Source: Fimbriimonadales bacterium (lineage in GTDB: Bacteria; Armatimonadota; Fimbriimonadia; Fimbriimonadales; GBS-DC). Taken from it: a stretch of 64,000 bases of DNA. Where the stretch lies: positions 1,887,221 through 1,951,220 of the forward strand of contig AP024673.1 of assembly GCA_025998675.1 (NCBI GenBank), in the 5' to 3' direction. Shown piece by piece: positions 17,493 to 26,347 of the stretch (position 1 is its first letter; the number at the start of each line of letters is the position of its first letter). Position numbers and translations under genes: made by a program. The notes under the pieces were generated by a model, which ran no database searches, was not told the DNA's origin, and was given only the letters and a program-made list of their open reading frames with translations.

Positions 17493-19124
17493 TTATCGCA
17501 AAATCGCCTCTTTGAACGCCGCGATGCGCTGGGCGATTTGCTCGCCGTCTTTGCAGTCGCGCGCGGCTTCGGCGACATAGTCCAGAAACGCCGTATACGC
17601 CTGACGCCACTGAGTGTAGAGCGTGCGCAGGCGCGTCTCGGCGTGCGGGGGTAGGTCGGGATAGATGGGGCGCAGTTGCAGCTGGAGCAGCTCCTGCTGG
17701 AAGGGCGCGAGTTCCTCCTGCATCGCCTCCTTTGCGTTCTGGTAGTTGGCGTAAGCGCCTCTCAGGTTGCTGATGGCGACATATGCGGCGCGTTGCCGCT
17801 CCTGCGGGTCGACGCTGGGGACAGGCATCGGCGATGGGTCATTTGCCGTGTTGGTGGGCGCGCCTGCTGCACTCGTTGTGCCCTGCGTGCTGGGCGTCGG
17901 GCTGGGGGCAGGCGTTGTGCGCACCTTGCGCTCCTGCTCATAGCGTATGCGTTCCTCACGGTCGCTCGCGCGCTTCGCCGCCTTCACGCCCGCCTGCACC
18001 GCGTTCGAGACCACCTCCTGCCGCCCGTGAAAGTAGCCGCCCACGAGCGCCAGACCTGCCAGCGGCAGCATCAGCGCCAGCGCGAGCAGGTTCAGCATCA
18101 CAGCAGGCGTGTTCCACAGGCTGGGCGCCAGATACAGCGCGCTCAGCAGCAGCGCCATCGGCAACAGCAGCACCAGCAGCACCGCGCCGCCTGCCAGCCA
18201 CGCGATTCGCCGCGCCTGCCCGGCGCTCCAGTTGAACAGGTAATACATCTCGCTGAGCGCGCGGGCGGCGTTCCACAGGGCGCGATACCATGCCAGCATC
18301 GAGAGCGCGCCCGCCGCCAGCGCAACCCAGAACAGAGGCTGTTGCCAGTCGTTCCAGCCCAGCCCGAACGCCGTTAGCACCAGCTGCCCCAGCAGCAGCC
18401 CCACAACGGCGGGCGCCAGCCAGTGCAGCCATCCGAACGCCACGCGCGGCGGGGCGGTGGGCAGGCGCGCCTCATGCGCCGCCTCTTCCGCGCTGTAGGG
18501 TTCTATCGGCGGCGGGGGCGGGTCATAGGGCGTCGCAAACGCTTCGGGCGCGTCCACGCGCGCAGGCAGTGCGGTCGAGGCGTTCGGCTGCGACACAGCG
18601 GTCGCCGCTGGCGACGCCGACGGTTGCACTTGGGGAGCGCCCGGCGGAAACGGCTCCTGCAGCGGGAAACTGTTCGCGTCGGCGTCGTCCAGCCCGATGC
18701 CCAGCAGCGCGCCGCCGCGCAGGTTGATGCCCGCCTCGCCTGCGCGCTGATACGCCTCCACACGCGCGCTCTCTAATTGCTCGCGCAGGGCATCGAGGCG
18801 GGTGCGCCACCGCTCGCGGATGGCTTGTATCTGTGCCGTCGTCTCTCGACGCAGGGCGAGGATTTGCTGATTGTACGCCTCGTCTTCGGCGCGCTGGACC
18901 GCATACGCCTCGATCGCCTCCGCACGCGCCTCGATGTAGAGCCTGTACGCCTGACGCGCCGTCTCGTACTGCGGGCGCAGCAGCTCCGCTTTGGGCTGGT
19001 TCACCTGTCGGAGAATTGCATGGAGTCCCGCCCACTCACTCTCCTCAAACGGCACATCGCGAAACGGCGGCTCGGGCACAGACCCGCTCACGCCGTTGGT
19101 ATGGGCATAACCGTCGCCTGACAC
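17493..19124 (-). CDS. Large membrane protein with coiled coil and proline-rich linkers, function unknown
   Basis: 543 aa from GTG 19124, with GAGGAG 9 nt upstream. An N-terminal alpha-helical coiled-coil region (about 40-125, rich in Arg/Glu) leads to a Pro/Ala/Ser-rich linker. Four to five transmembrane segments follow (about 230-375), then a second charged helix, a Pro/Thr linker and a C-terminal helical domain. I recognise no family. The symmetric plan (soluble helices either side of a membrane block) suggests a structural or scaffold role. Convergent with the ceramidase-like gene, 6 nt apart. Confidence 0.75.
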   Translation of the reverse strand: MSGDGYAHTNGVSGSVPEPPFRDVPFEESEWAGLHAILRQVNQPKAELLRPQYETARQAYRLYIEARAEAIEAYAVQRAEDEAYNQQILALRRETTAQIQAIRERWRTRLDALREQLESARVEAYQRAGEAGINLRGGALLGIGLDDADANSFPLQEPFPPGAPQVQPSASPAATAVSQPNASTALPARVDAPEAFATPYDPPPPPIEPYSAEEAAHEARLPTAPPRVAFGWLHWLAPAVVGLLLGQLVLTAFGLGWNDWQQPLFWVALAAGALSMLAWYRALWNAARALSEMYYLFNWSAGQARRIAWLAGGAVLLVLLLPMALLLSALYLAPSLWNTPAVMLNLLALALMLPLAGLALVGGYFHGRQEVVSNAVQAGVKAAKRASDREERIRYEQERKVRTTPAPSPTPSTQGTTSAAGAPTNTANDPSPMPVPSVDPQERQRAAYVAISNLRGAYANYQNAKEAMQEELAPFQQELLQLQLRPIYPDLPPHAETRLRTLYTQWRQAYTAFLDYVAEAARDCKDGEQIAQRIAAFKEAILR

Positions 19125-19167
19125 GCTATCATGCTCCTCTCAGATAGTGTACCCTTTCACTGGAGCG

Positions 19168-19437
19168 CTATTCCAGCTCTATTTTACACGATTGGTCTGT
19201 CTCCGCCGCCGCGACGCGCTGGTTATAGGCGTTCACGAGCGCGCGCAGCGCTTCGCTCAGGGGCGTCTGGCGCTCCACAGCAATCTCTATCAGGTTGCTC
19301 GCAATGAAATGCTCTATCGGGATGACGGCGATTTGCTGGGCGACGCCTTTGTCCTCTGCAAGCGAGAGGGCGTGCGCCTCCTTCTCTCGGGGCGTGATAA
19401 TGATTGGCAGCAGCCGCTGGCGAAGGTGCAAATTCAT
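19168..19437 (-). CDS. Small protein coupled to vsr, possibly a remnant of a DUF4928-type restriction protein
   Basis: 89 aa. Its ATG overlaps the vsr stop as ATGA, arguing that it is translated. The sequence LLPIIITPREKEAHALSLAE followed by IAVIPIEHFIASNLIE resembles, from memory, the C-terminal part of proteins encoded with Dcm/Vsr pairs (DUF4928). The usual N-terminal part is missing, so this is either a truncated endonuclease remnant or a short relative. Assignment is tentative. Confidence 0.5.
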   Translation of the reverse strand: MNLHLRQRLLPIIITPREKEAHALSLAEDKGVAQQIAVIPIEHFIASNLIEIAVERQTPLSEALRALVNAYNQRVAAAETDQSCKIELE

Positions 19438-19907
19438 TCGTCCAATCGTTCCAGCGCAGTCTGCGCAATAGAGGTCGGTTCCGCCATTCGTCGCCTCTGT
19501 CTGATGATGGCTCGCAGCCTTCTTCGCACGGATTGTGGCTGGCGCAGGATTTCGTGTTCCCAGAATCGCGCGACTTTCCAGCCCATCTGCTGGAGTTGCT
19601 GGTTGTAGCGCTTGGCGCGAGCAATATTCCGTTCGATTTTACCCTGCCAGTAATCGCGGCGCGTTTGAGGCAGCGGGCGCTTGCAGAGGGGGCAGCCGTG
19701 CCAGAAACATCCGTCGACGAAGACAGCGATTTGCAGCGCGTCGAACGCCACATCGGGCGCGCCGGGCAAATCGGCGGCGTTTTTGCGCCAGCCGCGCTCG
19801 CCCATCCCCGCCAGCATTGCCCAGAGCCTGCGCTCGATGCGCGTCGCTTTACTTTTGACCGCCTGCATCGTGCGACGGCGGTCTTCTGGCGAGAGGTTAT
19901 CCGCCAT
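19434..19907 (-). CDS. vsr: Very short patch repair endonuclease Vsr
   Basis: 157 aa from ATG 19907. Diagnostic Vsr features: LSPEDRRRTMQAVKSKATRIE, the catalytic region DVAFDALQIAVFVDGCFWHGCP with zinc-binding Cys/His, and YWQGKIERNIARAKR. Vsr nicks 5' of T in T:G mismatches produced by deamination of 5-methylcytosine. It overlaps the 3' end of the cytosine methylase gene by 11 nt, the usual genetic partner. Confidence 0.93.
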   Translation of the reverse strand: MADNLSPEDRRRTMQAVKSKATRIERRLWAMLAGMGERGWRKNAADLPGAPDVAFDALQIAVFVDGCFWHGCPLCKRPLPQTRRDYWQGKIERNIARAKRYNQQLQQMGWKVARFWEHEILRQPQSVRRRLRAIIRQRRRMAEPTSIAQTALERLDE

Positions 19908-21051
19908 CGTCTTCGAACAGTCGCGTCCTCCGCGTCGGCTCGCCAGCGACCAGCGGTTCAAGCGCGTGGCGCGCAATCCAGCGTATCACAGGCACGCACA
20001 CGGCGTCGCCAAACGCCGTGAGCGCGTAGTTCTCAGGCGCGTCGATGGGATAGTGGTCAGGCACGCCCTGCAGGCGCGCGTACTCGCGTGGGGTCATCGT
20101 GCGCATACGGATGCGTCCGTAGCCGACGCGCACGAGGAACTGTTTCCCGCTACCGCCGACCGCCGTGCGCAGGCAGCCTGCGATGTCGTCGCGGCGCACC
20201 TCCGCGCGTTGTCCATCCGCACGACGACGGCGATAGAAAGTACGATAAGTAAACCGATTGCCCTGCGCCAGAAGCGCCACATAGCTTCGATGCACGGGAT
20301 GCATCATGTCCAGATGGCGTTGCGTTTCTGATTCGCTCCACCAGCGAGGGCTGTCTTCAGGCAACGGCTCTACAAGTTCGCTCAACCCTGCCTGCAGCAG
20401 CGGCGGCGGCTCAGGCAACGGCAGCGCGAACCAGCGAAGGTCCTTGTTCGACAGCAGCATCTCCCGCAGGCGCGCGCTCAGCAACGCGCGGGGACGCTCC
20501 AACAGCGCCCGATACCCTCCCGTCGGCGTTTCCAGCCGCGCAGCGACTACGAACACGCGCGGGCGACTCTGGGGCACGAAGCGGCGCGCGTCCAGCGTGA
20601 ACGCATCGCAAACATAGCCCAGCTCGTTGAGCGTGAGTACCGTGAGGCGGAAGTCTTCGCCGCGATTGGAGTAGAGCCAACCGTTCACATTTTCCAGCAG
20701 CAGTATCGGCGGGGCGGACGCGCCCTGCGCCTGTAGAATTCGCACAAAGCCCCAAAACGCACTGGAATGCGCGCCCGCCTGCAGCCCGCGCATCTGACCC
20801 GCCAGCGACAGGTCAATACACGGAAAAGAACAGGTCGCCAGAGTCGCGGGCGGCACAGACTTCGCGTCGAGCGCGAAAATGTCTGCCACATGATAGTGCG
20901 CGTCGGCGTCGGGGAAAAAGCCCTTATACATTTGGAACTTCTGCGGCGCAATATCGTTGGCGAACACGACGCGCCAGCCCTCGCTCGCCAGCCCCATGCG
21001 CACCAGTCCAATGCCCGCAAAAAACTCGGCGACGGTTCGTTCCAGCGTCAT
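19897..21051 (-). CDS. DNA (cytosine-5) methyltransferase
   Basis: 384 aa from ATG 21051. The ordered motifs are [11 protein letters not shown] (I, AdoMet), [12 protein letters not shown] (IV, catalytic Cys), LLLENVNGW (VI), [12 protein letters not shown] (VIII), a variable target-recognition stretch (about 245-310), [14 protein letters not shown] (IX) and FGDAVCVPV (X). Target sequence is not predictable by eye. A TATACT -10 9 nt upstream implies a leaderless mRNA. No complete restriction endonuclease follows, only vsr and a short ORF, so the cassette may be a solitary methylase with repair. Confidence 0.93.
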   Translation of the reverse strand: MTLERTVAEFFAGIGLVRMGLASEGWRVVFANDIAPQKFQMYKGFFPDADAHYHVADIFALDAKSVPPATLATCSFPCIDLSLAGQMRGLQAGAHSSAFWGFVRILQAQGASAPPILLLENVNGWLYSNRGEDFRLTVLTLNELGYVCDAFTLDARRFVPQSRPRVFVVAARLETPTGGYRALLERPRALLSARLREMLLSNKDLRWFALPLPEPPPLLQAGLSELVEPLPEDSPRWWSESETQRHLDMMHPVHRSYVALLAQGNRFTYRTFYRRRRADGQRAEVRRDDIAGCLRTAVGGSGKQFLVRVGYGRIRMRTMTPREYARLQGVPDHYPIDAPENYALTAFGDAVCVPVIRWIARHALEPLVAGEPTRRTRLFEDDGG

Positions 21052-21060
21052 CGAATCATC

Positions 21061-21097
21061 AGTATACCTCTGTACGCCCATCCGCACGGGGTACAAT
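21061..21097. promoter_or_regulatory. Divergent -10 boxes of the methylase and S1P-lyase genes
   Basis: Minus-strand GGTATACT (box 21066-21061) serves ATG 21051, and plus-strand GGTACAAT (box 21092-21097) serves ATG 21107. Each box lies 9 nt before its start codon without a Shine-Dalgarno. Confidence 0.65.
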
Positions 21098-21106
21098 CCC
21101 GTCGCT

Positions 21107-22603
21107 ATGAGCCTCAAGCGTGTGTGGCAGCGGATGGCGCAGGGCGCGGAGAAGGTCGCGCAGCGAATCCCTGCCGTGCAAAAACGACTGGAAGCCGAGT
21201 ACGCGCAGGTCGAGCAGATGGCGCGCGAACAAACGCGCCCGAAACTGGAGTCGTTGCCCAGCTTCACCGACCTGCCCGACACTGGCGTTCCCCGCGAGCA
21301 GATTCTGGAGTGGCTGCAGCAGCTGCGCGCGCTGGAATCGCCCCCATGGACGCAGGGGCGCGTGTCGGGCACGGTCTATCACGGCGCGCCGGAGTTGAGC
21401 GACTTCCTGAGCCGGGTATACGCCCTGCACGCGCAGAGCAACCCGCTGCACGCCGATCTGTTCCCCAGCACGGTGCATTTCGAGGCGGAGATTGTGCGCA
21501 TGACCGCCCGCCTGCTGCACGCGCCCGACGCCGACGACCCCGAACAGCAGGTGGTGGGCACGACGACCTCGGGCGGCACGGAGAGCATCCTGCTGGCGAT
21601 GAAGACCTACCGCGACTGGGCGCGCGCCGAGAAACGCATCACCGAACCCGAAGTGATTGCCCCCGAAACAGCGCACCCCGCGTTCGACAAGGCGGCGCAC
21701 CTGTTCGGGATTAAGCTTATCCGCACGCCCGTCGGCGACGACTTCAAGGCGAAGCTGGAGCCGATTCAGGACGCGCTCACGCGCAACACGATTGCGATTG
21801 TCGGCTCCGCGCCGGGCTACCCGCACAGCGTGATTGACCCCATCCCCCAGATGGCAGAGATTGCGCGTCAGTACGGGGTCGGGATGCATGTGGACGCCTG
21901 TCTGGGCGGGTTTATTTTGCCGTTTATCGAGGCGCTGGGCTATCCCGTGACGCCGTTCGACTTTCGCGTGGCGGGCGTGACCTCAATGTCAGTAGACCCG
22001 CACAAGTATGGCTACACGCCGAAGGGGGTGTCGGTAGTGCTGTATCGGGGCAGGTCGCTGCGACGGCATCAGTTTTTCACCTGCACCGACTGGCCTGGCG
22101 GGTTGTACGCCTCGCCGACGCTGCCGGGCAGCCGTCCGGGCGCGCTGAGCGTCGCGGGCTGGGCGGCGATGGTCTCCATCGGCAGGCAGGGCTATCTGGA
22201 GGCGACGCGCCAGATTATGGAGACCGCCGTCGCCATCCGCAGGGGCATCGAGCAACTCCCCGACCTGCGCCTGATGGGCGAGCCGCTGTTCCTGATTGCG
22301 TTCACCAGCGCGCACGAGAAACTCAACATCTATCAGGTGCTGGATCAGATGCGCCAGCGCGGGTGGCGGCTGAACGCGCTGCAGCGTCCGCCCGGACTGC
22401 ACCTCGCGGTGACCGTGCGCCATGCGCAGCCGGGCGTCGCCGAAGCGTTTCTGAGCGACCTGCGCGAGTCGGTCGCCTATGTGAAGGCGCATCCCGACGA
22501 GAAGGGCGAGATGGCGCCGATTTACGGCATGGCGAACTCGCTCCCGTTTCGCGGCGTCGTCGATGAGGTGCTGCGCCGCTATCTGGACGCGCTCTACGAT
22601 TGA
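21107..22603 (+). CDS. Sphingosine-1-phosphate-lyase-type PLP-dependent enzyme
   Basis: 498 aa, group II PLP decarboxylase fold. The motifs [25 protein letters not shown] and [13 protein letters not shown] (Schiff-base lysine), together with RVSGTVYHG near residue 90, fit the sphingosine/dihydrosphingosine-phosphate lyase branch rather than glutamate or tyrosine decarboxylases. The reaction would release phosphoethanolamine and a fatty aldehyde. There is no N-terminal transmembrane helix, unlike the eukaryotic enzyme. A ceramidase-like gene is nearby. Confidence 0.85.
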   Translation: MSLKRVWQRMAQGAEKVAQRIPAVQKRLEAEYAQVEQMAREQTRPKLESLPSFTDLPDTGVPREQILEWLQQLRALESPPWTQGRVSGTVYHGAPELSDFLSRVYALHAQSNPLHADLFPSTVHFEAEIVRMTARLLHAPDADDPEQQVVGTTTSGGTESILLAMKTYRDWARAEKRITEPEVIAPETAHPAFDKAAHLFGIKLIRTPVGDDFKAKLEPIQDALTRNTIAIVGSAPGYPHSVIDPIPQMAEIARQYGVGMHVDACLGGFILPFIEALGYPVTPFDFRVAGVTSMSVDPHKYGYTPKGVSVVLYRGRSLRRHQFFTCTDWPGGLYASPTLPGSRPGALSVAGWAAMVSIGRQGYLEATRQIMETAVAIRRGIEQLPDLRLMGEPLFLIAFTSAHEKLNIYQVLDQMRQRGWRLNALQRPPGLHLAVTVRHAQPGVAEAFLSDLRESVAYVKAHPDEKGEMAPIYGMANSLPFRGVVDEVLRRYLDALYD

Positions 22604-22614
22604 GCGGTTGCAGT

Positions 22615-22844
22615 CATACCAATCTGCGCATCAGACTTCGTAATTGCTGTGCGCCTACAGCCAGAGCCACGCGCTTTGTTGCCCTCACCCCCAGCCCCTC
22701 TCCCGCCGCGCGGGAGAGGGGAGCCGTGCGAGCGGCGCACGATGCGCTATCCCCCTCTCCCGAACCTTCGGGAGAGGGGGACAAAGGGGGTGAGGGCTGC
22801 AAGCGTCGCTGATTTACGAACTATGACGCGCAGATTGGTATCAG
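22615..22844. repeat. Mosaic repeat copy B (ATACCAA-type ends, C-rich cloverleaf core)
   Basis: The ends ATACCAATCTGCGCATCAGA (22616) and the complement of ATACCAATCTGCGCGTCATA (ending about 22842) are near perfect inverted repeats of about 28 nt. The core differs from copies A and D. GCCCTCACCCCC (22681-22692) pairs with GGGGGTGAGGGC (22786-22797), enclosing CCCCTCTCCC hairpins, one being a 30-nt palindrome at 22751-22780 (14-bp stem). It starts 12 nt after the S1P-lyase stop. Confidence 0.88.
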
Positions 22845-22855
22845 CTCCTCAATCG

Positions 22856-22999
22856 TAGACCAATCAGCGAGCCCGACTTCGTAAATACGGGCTGCGTTGC
22901 GGAGACGACCTGCACCCTCTCCTGCAGGTTCCCCTCGCTTGCGGGGGGAACCTGCAGGAGAGGGTTGATTCACGAACTCTGACGGCGCAGCTGGTATTA
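22856..22999. repeat. Mosaic repeat copy C (ATACCAA-type ends, long perfect hairpin core)
   Basis: Tandem to copy B. The left end is degenerate (GACCAATCAGCGAGCCCGAC); the right end reads TAATACCAGCTGCGCCGTCA on the minus strand and contains the TAA stop of the glycosidase gene. The core is a 20-bp perfect stem (22915-22934 with 22945-22964) with a 10-nt loop, a good bidirectional terminator structure between convergent genes. Confidence 0.85.
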
Positions 23000-24901
23000 C
23001 CACTCAATCACGCTCACCGACATCGGCGGGAACCGATGGGTAATGCGATCGCCGCGACTACTGATTGTGCGCACGCCCAGCGACTTGCTGCGCGCGCTGT
23101 CCAGCGACGCCGAGTAGAAATACACCGTGACCTGACTGCCCGTGCGCAGCCCCTGCAGGCGCAAATCGGCGTCCACCGACGCGCTGCGCATCTTGTTGAT
23201 GACCAGCAGCCGTCCCTTGCCGCTGGGCGTGCGCACGGCGTACACGGCGAGCATCGGGTTGTTGCTGACGCCGGGCAGGATTATGTCGCCTGGCTTGGCG
23301 AAGCGCAGAATCAGTTGCGCGGCGAAGTAGGTTGGGTACGGCGTGTTCAGCGGGTCGCCCACGCCCGACGGGTAGCCCGACGCCACAATCCCATAGTCGC
23401 CCCAGTTGCGCCAGCCGTACAGCACAGGCGAGTTGTTGTTGTTCACTTCGGTGGAGTTGTGCAAATCCCACCATACATAAGCGTCCGCCCCAGCCAGAAT
23501 CGCCCGCGCCCACGAATCCGCCATGTAGAGCGCGTTCACCATGCTGGTGGTCTGCTTGCCCGGATTGTAGGCGACGGAGTTGTTCTCGGTGACGAAGATG
23601 GGCACAGTCTCGCCCGCCGCGCCCAGATAGTCGCGCAGAATCTGGCGCGTCTGGGGGATAATCTCGTCCCATACGCGCGGGTCGTCCAGCAGAAACGCAT
23701 CGTCCTCGCGTCCGGGCAGCTGGGGGTAGAAGTGCAGGTCGAAAAAGTCGGGCACGACGCCGAGGCTGTTCAGGCGATTCAGCAGCACGGGCGTCCAGCC
23801 GTTATGCGACTGTCCCGTGCGCGGGTTGGTCACGCTGAAGCGCTGCTGGTATTCGTGTTCGTTCGGCACGCCGACCACGCCCACCTTAATCGTGGGGTCG
23901 ACGCCCTTCATGCGCTGCATCGCGTCCTGCGTGAACGAGGCGTAGGTATGCGCATCGTGTCGGTTCGGGTAGGTGTCATGTTCCCACGAGCCGTAGTTCT
24001 CGTTGCCAATCGTCCAGTAGCGCACGCCGCCGTTGCGCTGGATGTTCGCGTACTGCACCCAGTCGGCGGCTTCCTGGGGCGTGCCCGAGCCGTAGTTGAT
24101 GGTGATGTTCTTCTCCGCGCCGAGCTGGTTCGCCACGCTCAGGAAGCCGTCCGTGTTGGTGCCGTAGCTGCCCCCGGTGCGGCGATTGCTGTTCGTGCGC
24201 CAGTCGTACTCGTTGGAGATGGAGCCGCCCGGATAGCGCATGAAACCAAAGCCCGCCTGAAGCAGCAGCTGGCGACGTTCAGGCGTTGTGAGGTACCAGT
24301 CCCAGCAGGCGACATTAATCCCGCGCATGGGTTGCGTAATGGCGCGTCCCGCCGCGTTGAAGTTGATGGTCGCCGTCGCGCGGTTGCTCACATTCGCCCG
24401 CAGGAACCGAATGTCGTCGATGTAGAAGGTGGGCACGCTCTGCCCCGAAAACTCGCGGAAGTGGATGCCCGTGAGCCGATCCCCCGCGTTCACGCCCAGC
24501 GCGCTCAGCGGAACCTGCACGCGCGTCCACTGGTTCGCGGGCAGACTACTGGCGAAGTTGGACACAGGCACAAGCGGGCGGTCGACGCCGTTGACCTCCG
24601 CGCGAATGTAAAAGCGGGGGTTGCCCGCGCTGCCCCCATGTACCCAGAACTCCAGATGCGTGAAGCCGTCCACCACGAAACCGCCCGGATTTTTGAACCA
24701 GATGGACGACCAGGGGTAAAAGTCCACGCGAATCGAGCGTTGTCCCGTGCGCACGGGGCTGGCGTTTTGCATGTCCCGATTCGCCCATGACCAGTCTTCC
24801 CAGCGTCCCGCCGGGTAATCGCGATACACCGCAGGGTGCGCAAAATCGTCCGCGTGCGCGCCCATCATCAAGCCCGCTAACAACACGATGCTCCAGCGCA
24901 T
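22997..24901 (-). CDS. Secreted clan GH-A glycoside hydrolase, arabinofuranosidase-like, with N-terminal sugar-binding domain
   Basis: 634 aa. A signal peptide (MRWSIVLLAGLMMGAHA) is followed by a beta-sandwich, CBM-like domain (about 20-175: FWVHGGSAG and FYIDDIRFL). A TIM-barrel catalytic region then runs to about 540, with acid/base Glu301 in IGNENYGSW and nucleophile Glu439 in FVTENNS, and a small beta domain closes the chain. The spacing fits GH51-like arabinofuranosidases or related families; substrate unproven. GGGAGG precedes the ATG. The stop codon lies inside repeat copy C. Confidence 0.82.
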   Translation of the reverse strand: MRWSIVLLAGLMMGAHADDFAHPAVYRDYPAGRWEDWSWANRDMQNASPVRTGQRSIRVDFYPWSSIWFKNPGGFVVDGFTHLEFWVHGGSAGNPRFYIRAEVNGVDRPLVPVSNFASSLPANQWTRVQVPLSALGVNAGDRLTGIHFREFSGQSVPTFYIDDIRFLRANVSNRATATINFNAAGRAITQPMRGINVACWDWYLTTPERRQLLLQAGFGFMRYPGGSISNEYDWRTNSNRRTGGSYGTNTDGFLSVANQLGAEKNITINYGSGTPQEAADWVQYANIQRNGGVRYWTIGNENYGSWEHDTYPNRHDAHTYASFTQDAMQRMKGVDPTIKVGVVGVPNEHEYQQRFSVTNPRTGQSHNGWTPVLLNRLNSLGVVPDFFDLHFYPQLPGREDDAFLLDDPRVWDEIIPQTRQILRDYLGAAGETVPIFVTENNSVAYNPGKQTTSMVNALYMADSWARAILAGADAYVWWDLHNSTEVNNNNSPVLYGWRNWGDYGIVASGYPSGVGDPLNTPYPTYFAAQLILRFAKPGDIILPGVSNNPMLAVYAVRTPSGKGRLLVINKMRSASVDADLRLQGLRTGSQVTVYFYSASLDSARSKSLGVRTISSRGDRITHRFPPMSVSVIEW

Positions 24902-24913
24902 AACTTGCCTCCC

Positions 24914-24945
24914 GCCTTGAAGCGTTTCAAGGCTGTCCTATTATA
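24914..24945 (-). promoter_or_regulatory. Promoter with overlapping palindromic operator of the glycosidase gene
   Basis: TATAAT on the minus strand (24945-24940), immediately followed at the expected transcription start by the palindrome GCCTTGAA-N4-TTCAAGGC (24914-24933). The TTGAA...TTCAA arms around a CG-containing centre resemble LacI/GalR-type operators. A regulator bound here would block initiation. Confidence 0.6.
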
Positions 24946-24962
24946 GCACAGTTTGGGCATGT

Positions 24963-25105
24963 TTAAGTGTCGTTGCCGCAAGTTTTCCGCAACCCCTCTA
25001 TCCGCGCGTGCGCGCCGGCGCGTCCTTTGGAGTGCTGAAGCTGCCGATTCAGCGCTCCACATCGTGGCGCAGCAGGTTTTGGCAACTCCTCAATGATAGA
25101 GGCTG
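24963..25105. repeat. Mosaic repeat copy F (TAAGTG-type ends, degenerate)
   Basis: The left end TTAAGTGTCGTTGCCGCAAG (24963) matches copy E's end. The right end (near 25080-25104) is weak. The core TTTGGAGTGCTGAAGC...GCGCTCCA is a shortened version of the shared hairpin module. It occupies the divergent promoter region of the glycosidase and argG genes. Confidence 0.65.
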
Positions 25106-25111
25106 GTAAGG

Positions 25112-25117
25112 TATACT
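25112..25117 (+). promoter_or_regulatory. -10 box of argG
   Basis: GGTATACT lies 10 nt before ATG 25128 with no Shine-Dalgarno; the expected leader is 3-4 nt. Confidence 0.6.
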
Positions 25118-25127
25118 CGATGGACCG

Positions 25128-26333
25128 ATGAGCAGAACCGTTGTGTTGGTCTATTCGGGCGGGCTGGACACCACCGTGTGCATCCCGCTGCTAAGAGAAG
25201 AGTACGGCTTCGAGCATGTGGTCACGGTCACGGTCGATGTGGGGCAGCCCCGTGAGGACATCGCCGACGCCGCCGAACGCGCCAAGATACTGGGTACGGA
25301 ACACTACACGGTGGACGCCCGCGCCGAGTTCGCCGCCGACTACTGCGTGCCTGCAGTAAAGGCGAACGCCGACTATCAGGGCTACCCGCTCAGCACGGCG
25401 ATTGCCCGCCCACTGATTGCCCAGAAAGCCGCCGAAATCGCGCAGACGCTTCCCCGTGTGGACGCCTTCGCGCACGGCTGCACCGGCAAGGGCAACGATC
25501 AGTTCCGCATCGAGTTCATGCTGCGCACCCTGATGCCGCATGTGCCCATCATCGCCCCCATGCGCGAGCGCAACATGACGCGCTCGGAAGAGATTGAATA
25601 CGCCCGCGCGCGCGGCGTGCCCATCCACCAGAGCAGCGAGAAAATCTGGAGCATCGACGAGAACCTGTGGGGGCGTTCCGTCGAGGGTGGACGGCTCGAG
25701 GACCCCAGCTACGCGCCCCCGGAAGAGATTTTCCAGTGGACGCGCAGCCCCCAGGCGGCGCACCACGCGCCCCAGGTGATTGAGATTACCTTCGAGAACG
25801 GGATACCCACCGCCGTCGATGGGCAGCCGATGGCGCCGCTGACACTGATTCAGTACCTGAACGAGCTGGCGGGCGAACACGGAGTCGGGCGCATCGACAT
25901 GATGGAAGACCGCCTGCTGGGGCTGAAGGTGCGCGAGAACTACGAGTGCCCCGCGGCGGTGACCCTGATTACCGCGCACCGCGCGCTGGAGGCGCTGGTG
26001 GGCACGCGCGATGAGCTGCGTTTCAAGGCGCAGGCAGATCGCGCATGGGCGGAGCTTGCCTACGCCGGGCTGTGGCTCGACCCGTTCAAAGAGTCGCTGG
26101 AGGCGTTCATCAACAAGGTGCAGGAGCGCGTGTCGGGCAAGGTGTGGCTGCGCCTGTTCAAAGGCAGCGCGACGGTGATTGGGCGCGAGAGCCGCTGGGC
26201 GCTCTACGATGCGGCGACCGCCTCGTTCGACGACAAATCGTTCGACCAGTCCGAGATGAGCGGCGCGGTCAAAGCGCACGGCATGCCCGCGCGCCTGTAC
26301 TATCAGCTCAAGCGACAACACACGCAGGAATAG
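25128..26333 (+). CDS. argG: Argininosuccinate synthase
   Basis: 401 aa, full length. The ATP-binding P-loop VYSGGLDTTVC is at residues 6-16, followed by the citrulline/aspartate motifs AHGCTGKGNDQFRIE and SIDENLWGRSVEGG. It condenses citrulline and aspartate, releasing AMP and pyrophosphate, in arginine biosynthesis. It is followed by a small membrane protein gene and inorganic pyrophosphatase in one tight transcript. argH is absent from the window. Confidence 0.96.
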   Translation: MSRTVVLVYSGGLDTTVCIPLLREEYGFEHVVTVTVDVGQPREDIADAAERAKILGTEHYTVDARAEFAADYCVPAVKANADYQGYPLSTAIARPLIAQKAAEIAQTLPRVDAFAHGCTGKGNDQFRIEFMLRTLMPHVPIIAPMRERNMTRSEEIEYARARGVPIHQSSEKIWSIDENLWGRSVEGGRLEDPSYAPPEEIFQWTRSPQAAHHAPQVIEITFENGIPTAVDGQPMAPLTLIQYLNELAGEHGVGRIDMMEDRLLGLKVRENYECPAAVTLITAHRALEALVGTRDELRFKAQADRAWAELAYAGLWLDPFKESLEAFINKVQERVSGKVWLRLFKGSATVIGRESRWALYDAATASFDDKSFDQSEMSGAVKAHGMPARLYYQLKRQHTQE

Positions 26334-26347
26334 GAGGCTCCCCCCGG

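Noticed and set aside
22681-22799. C-rich repeats considered as a CRISPR or as a small RNA gene
   Set aside because: They are nested inverted repeats inside a mosaic element, not regularly spaced direct repeats, and I see no promoter.
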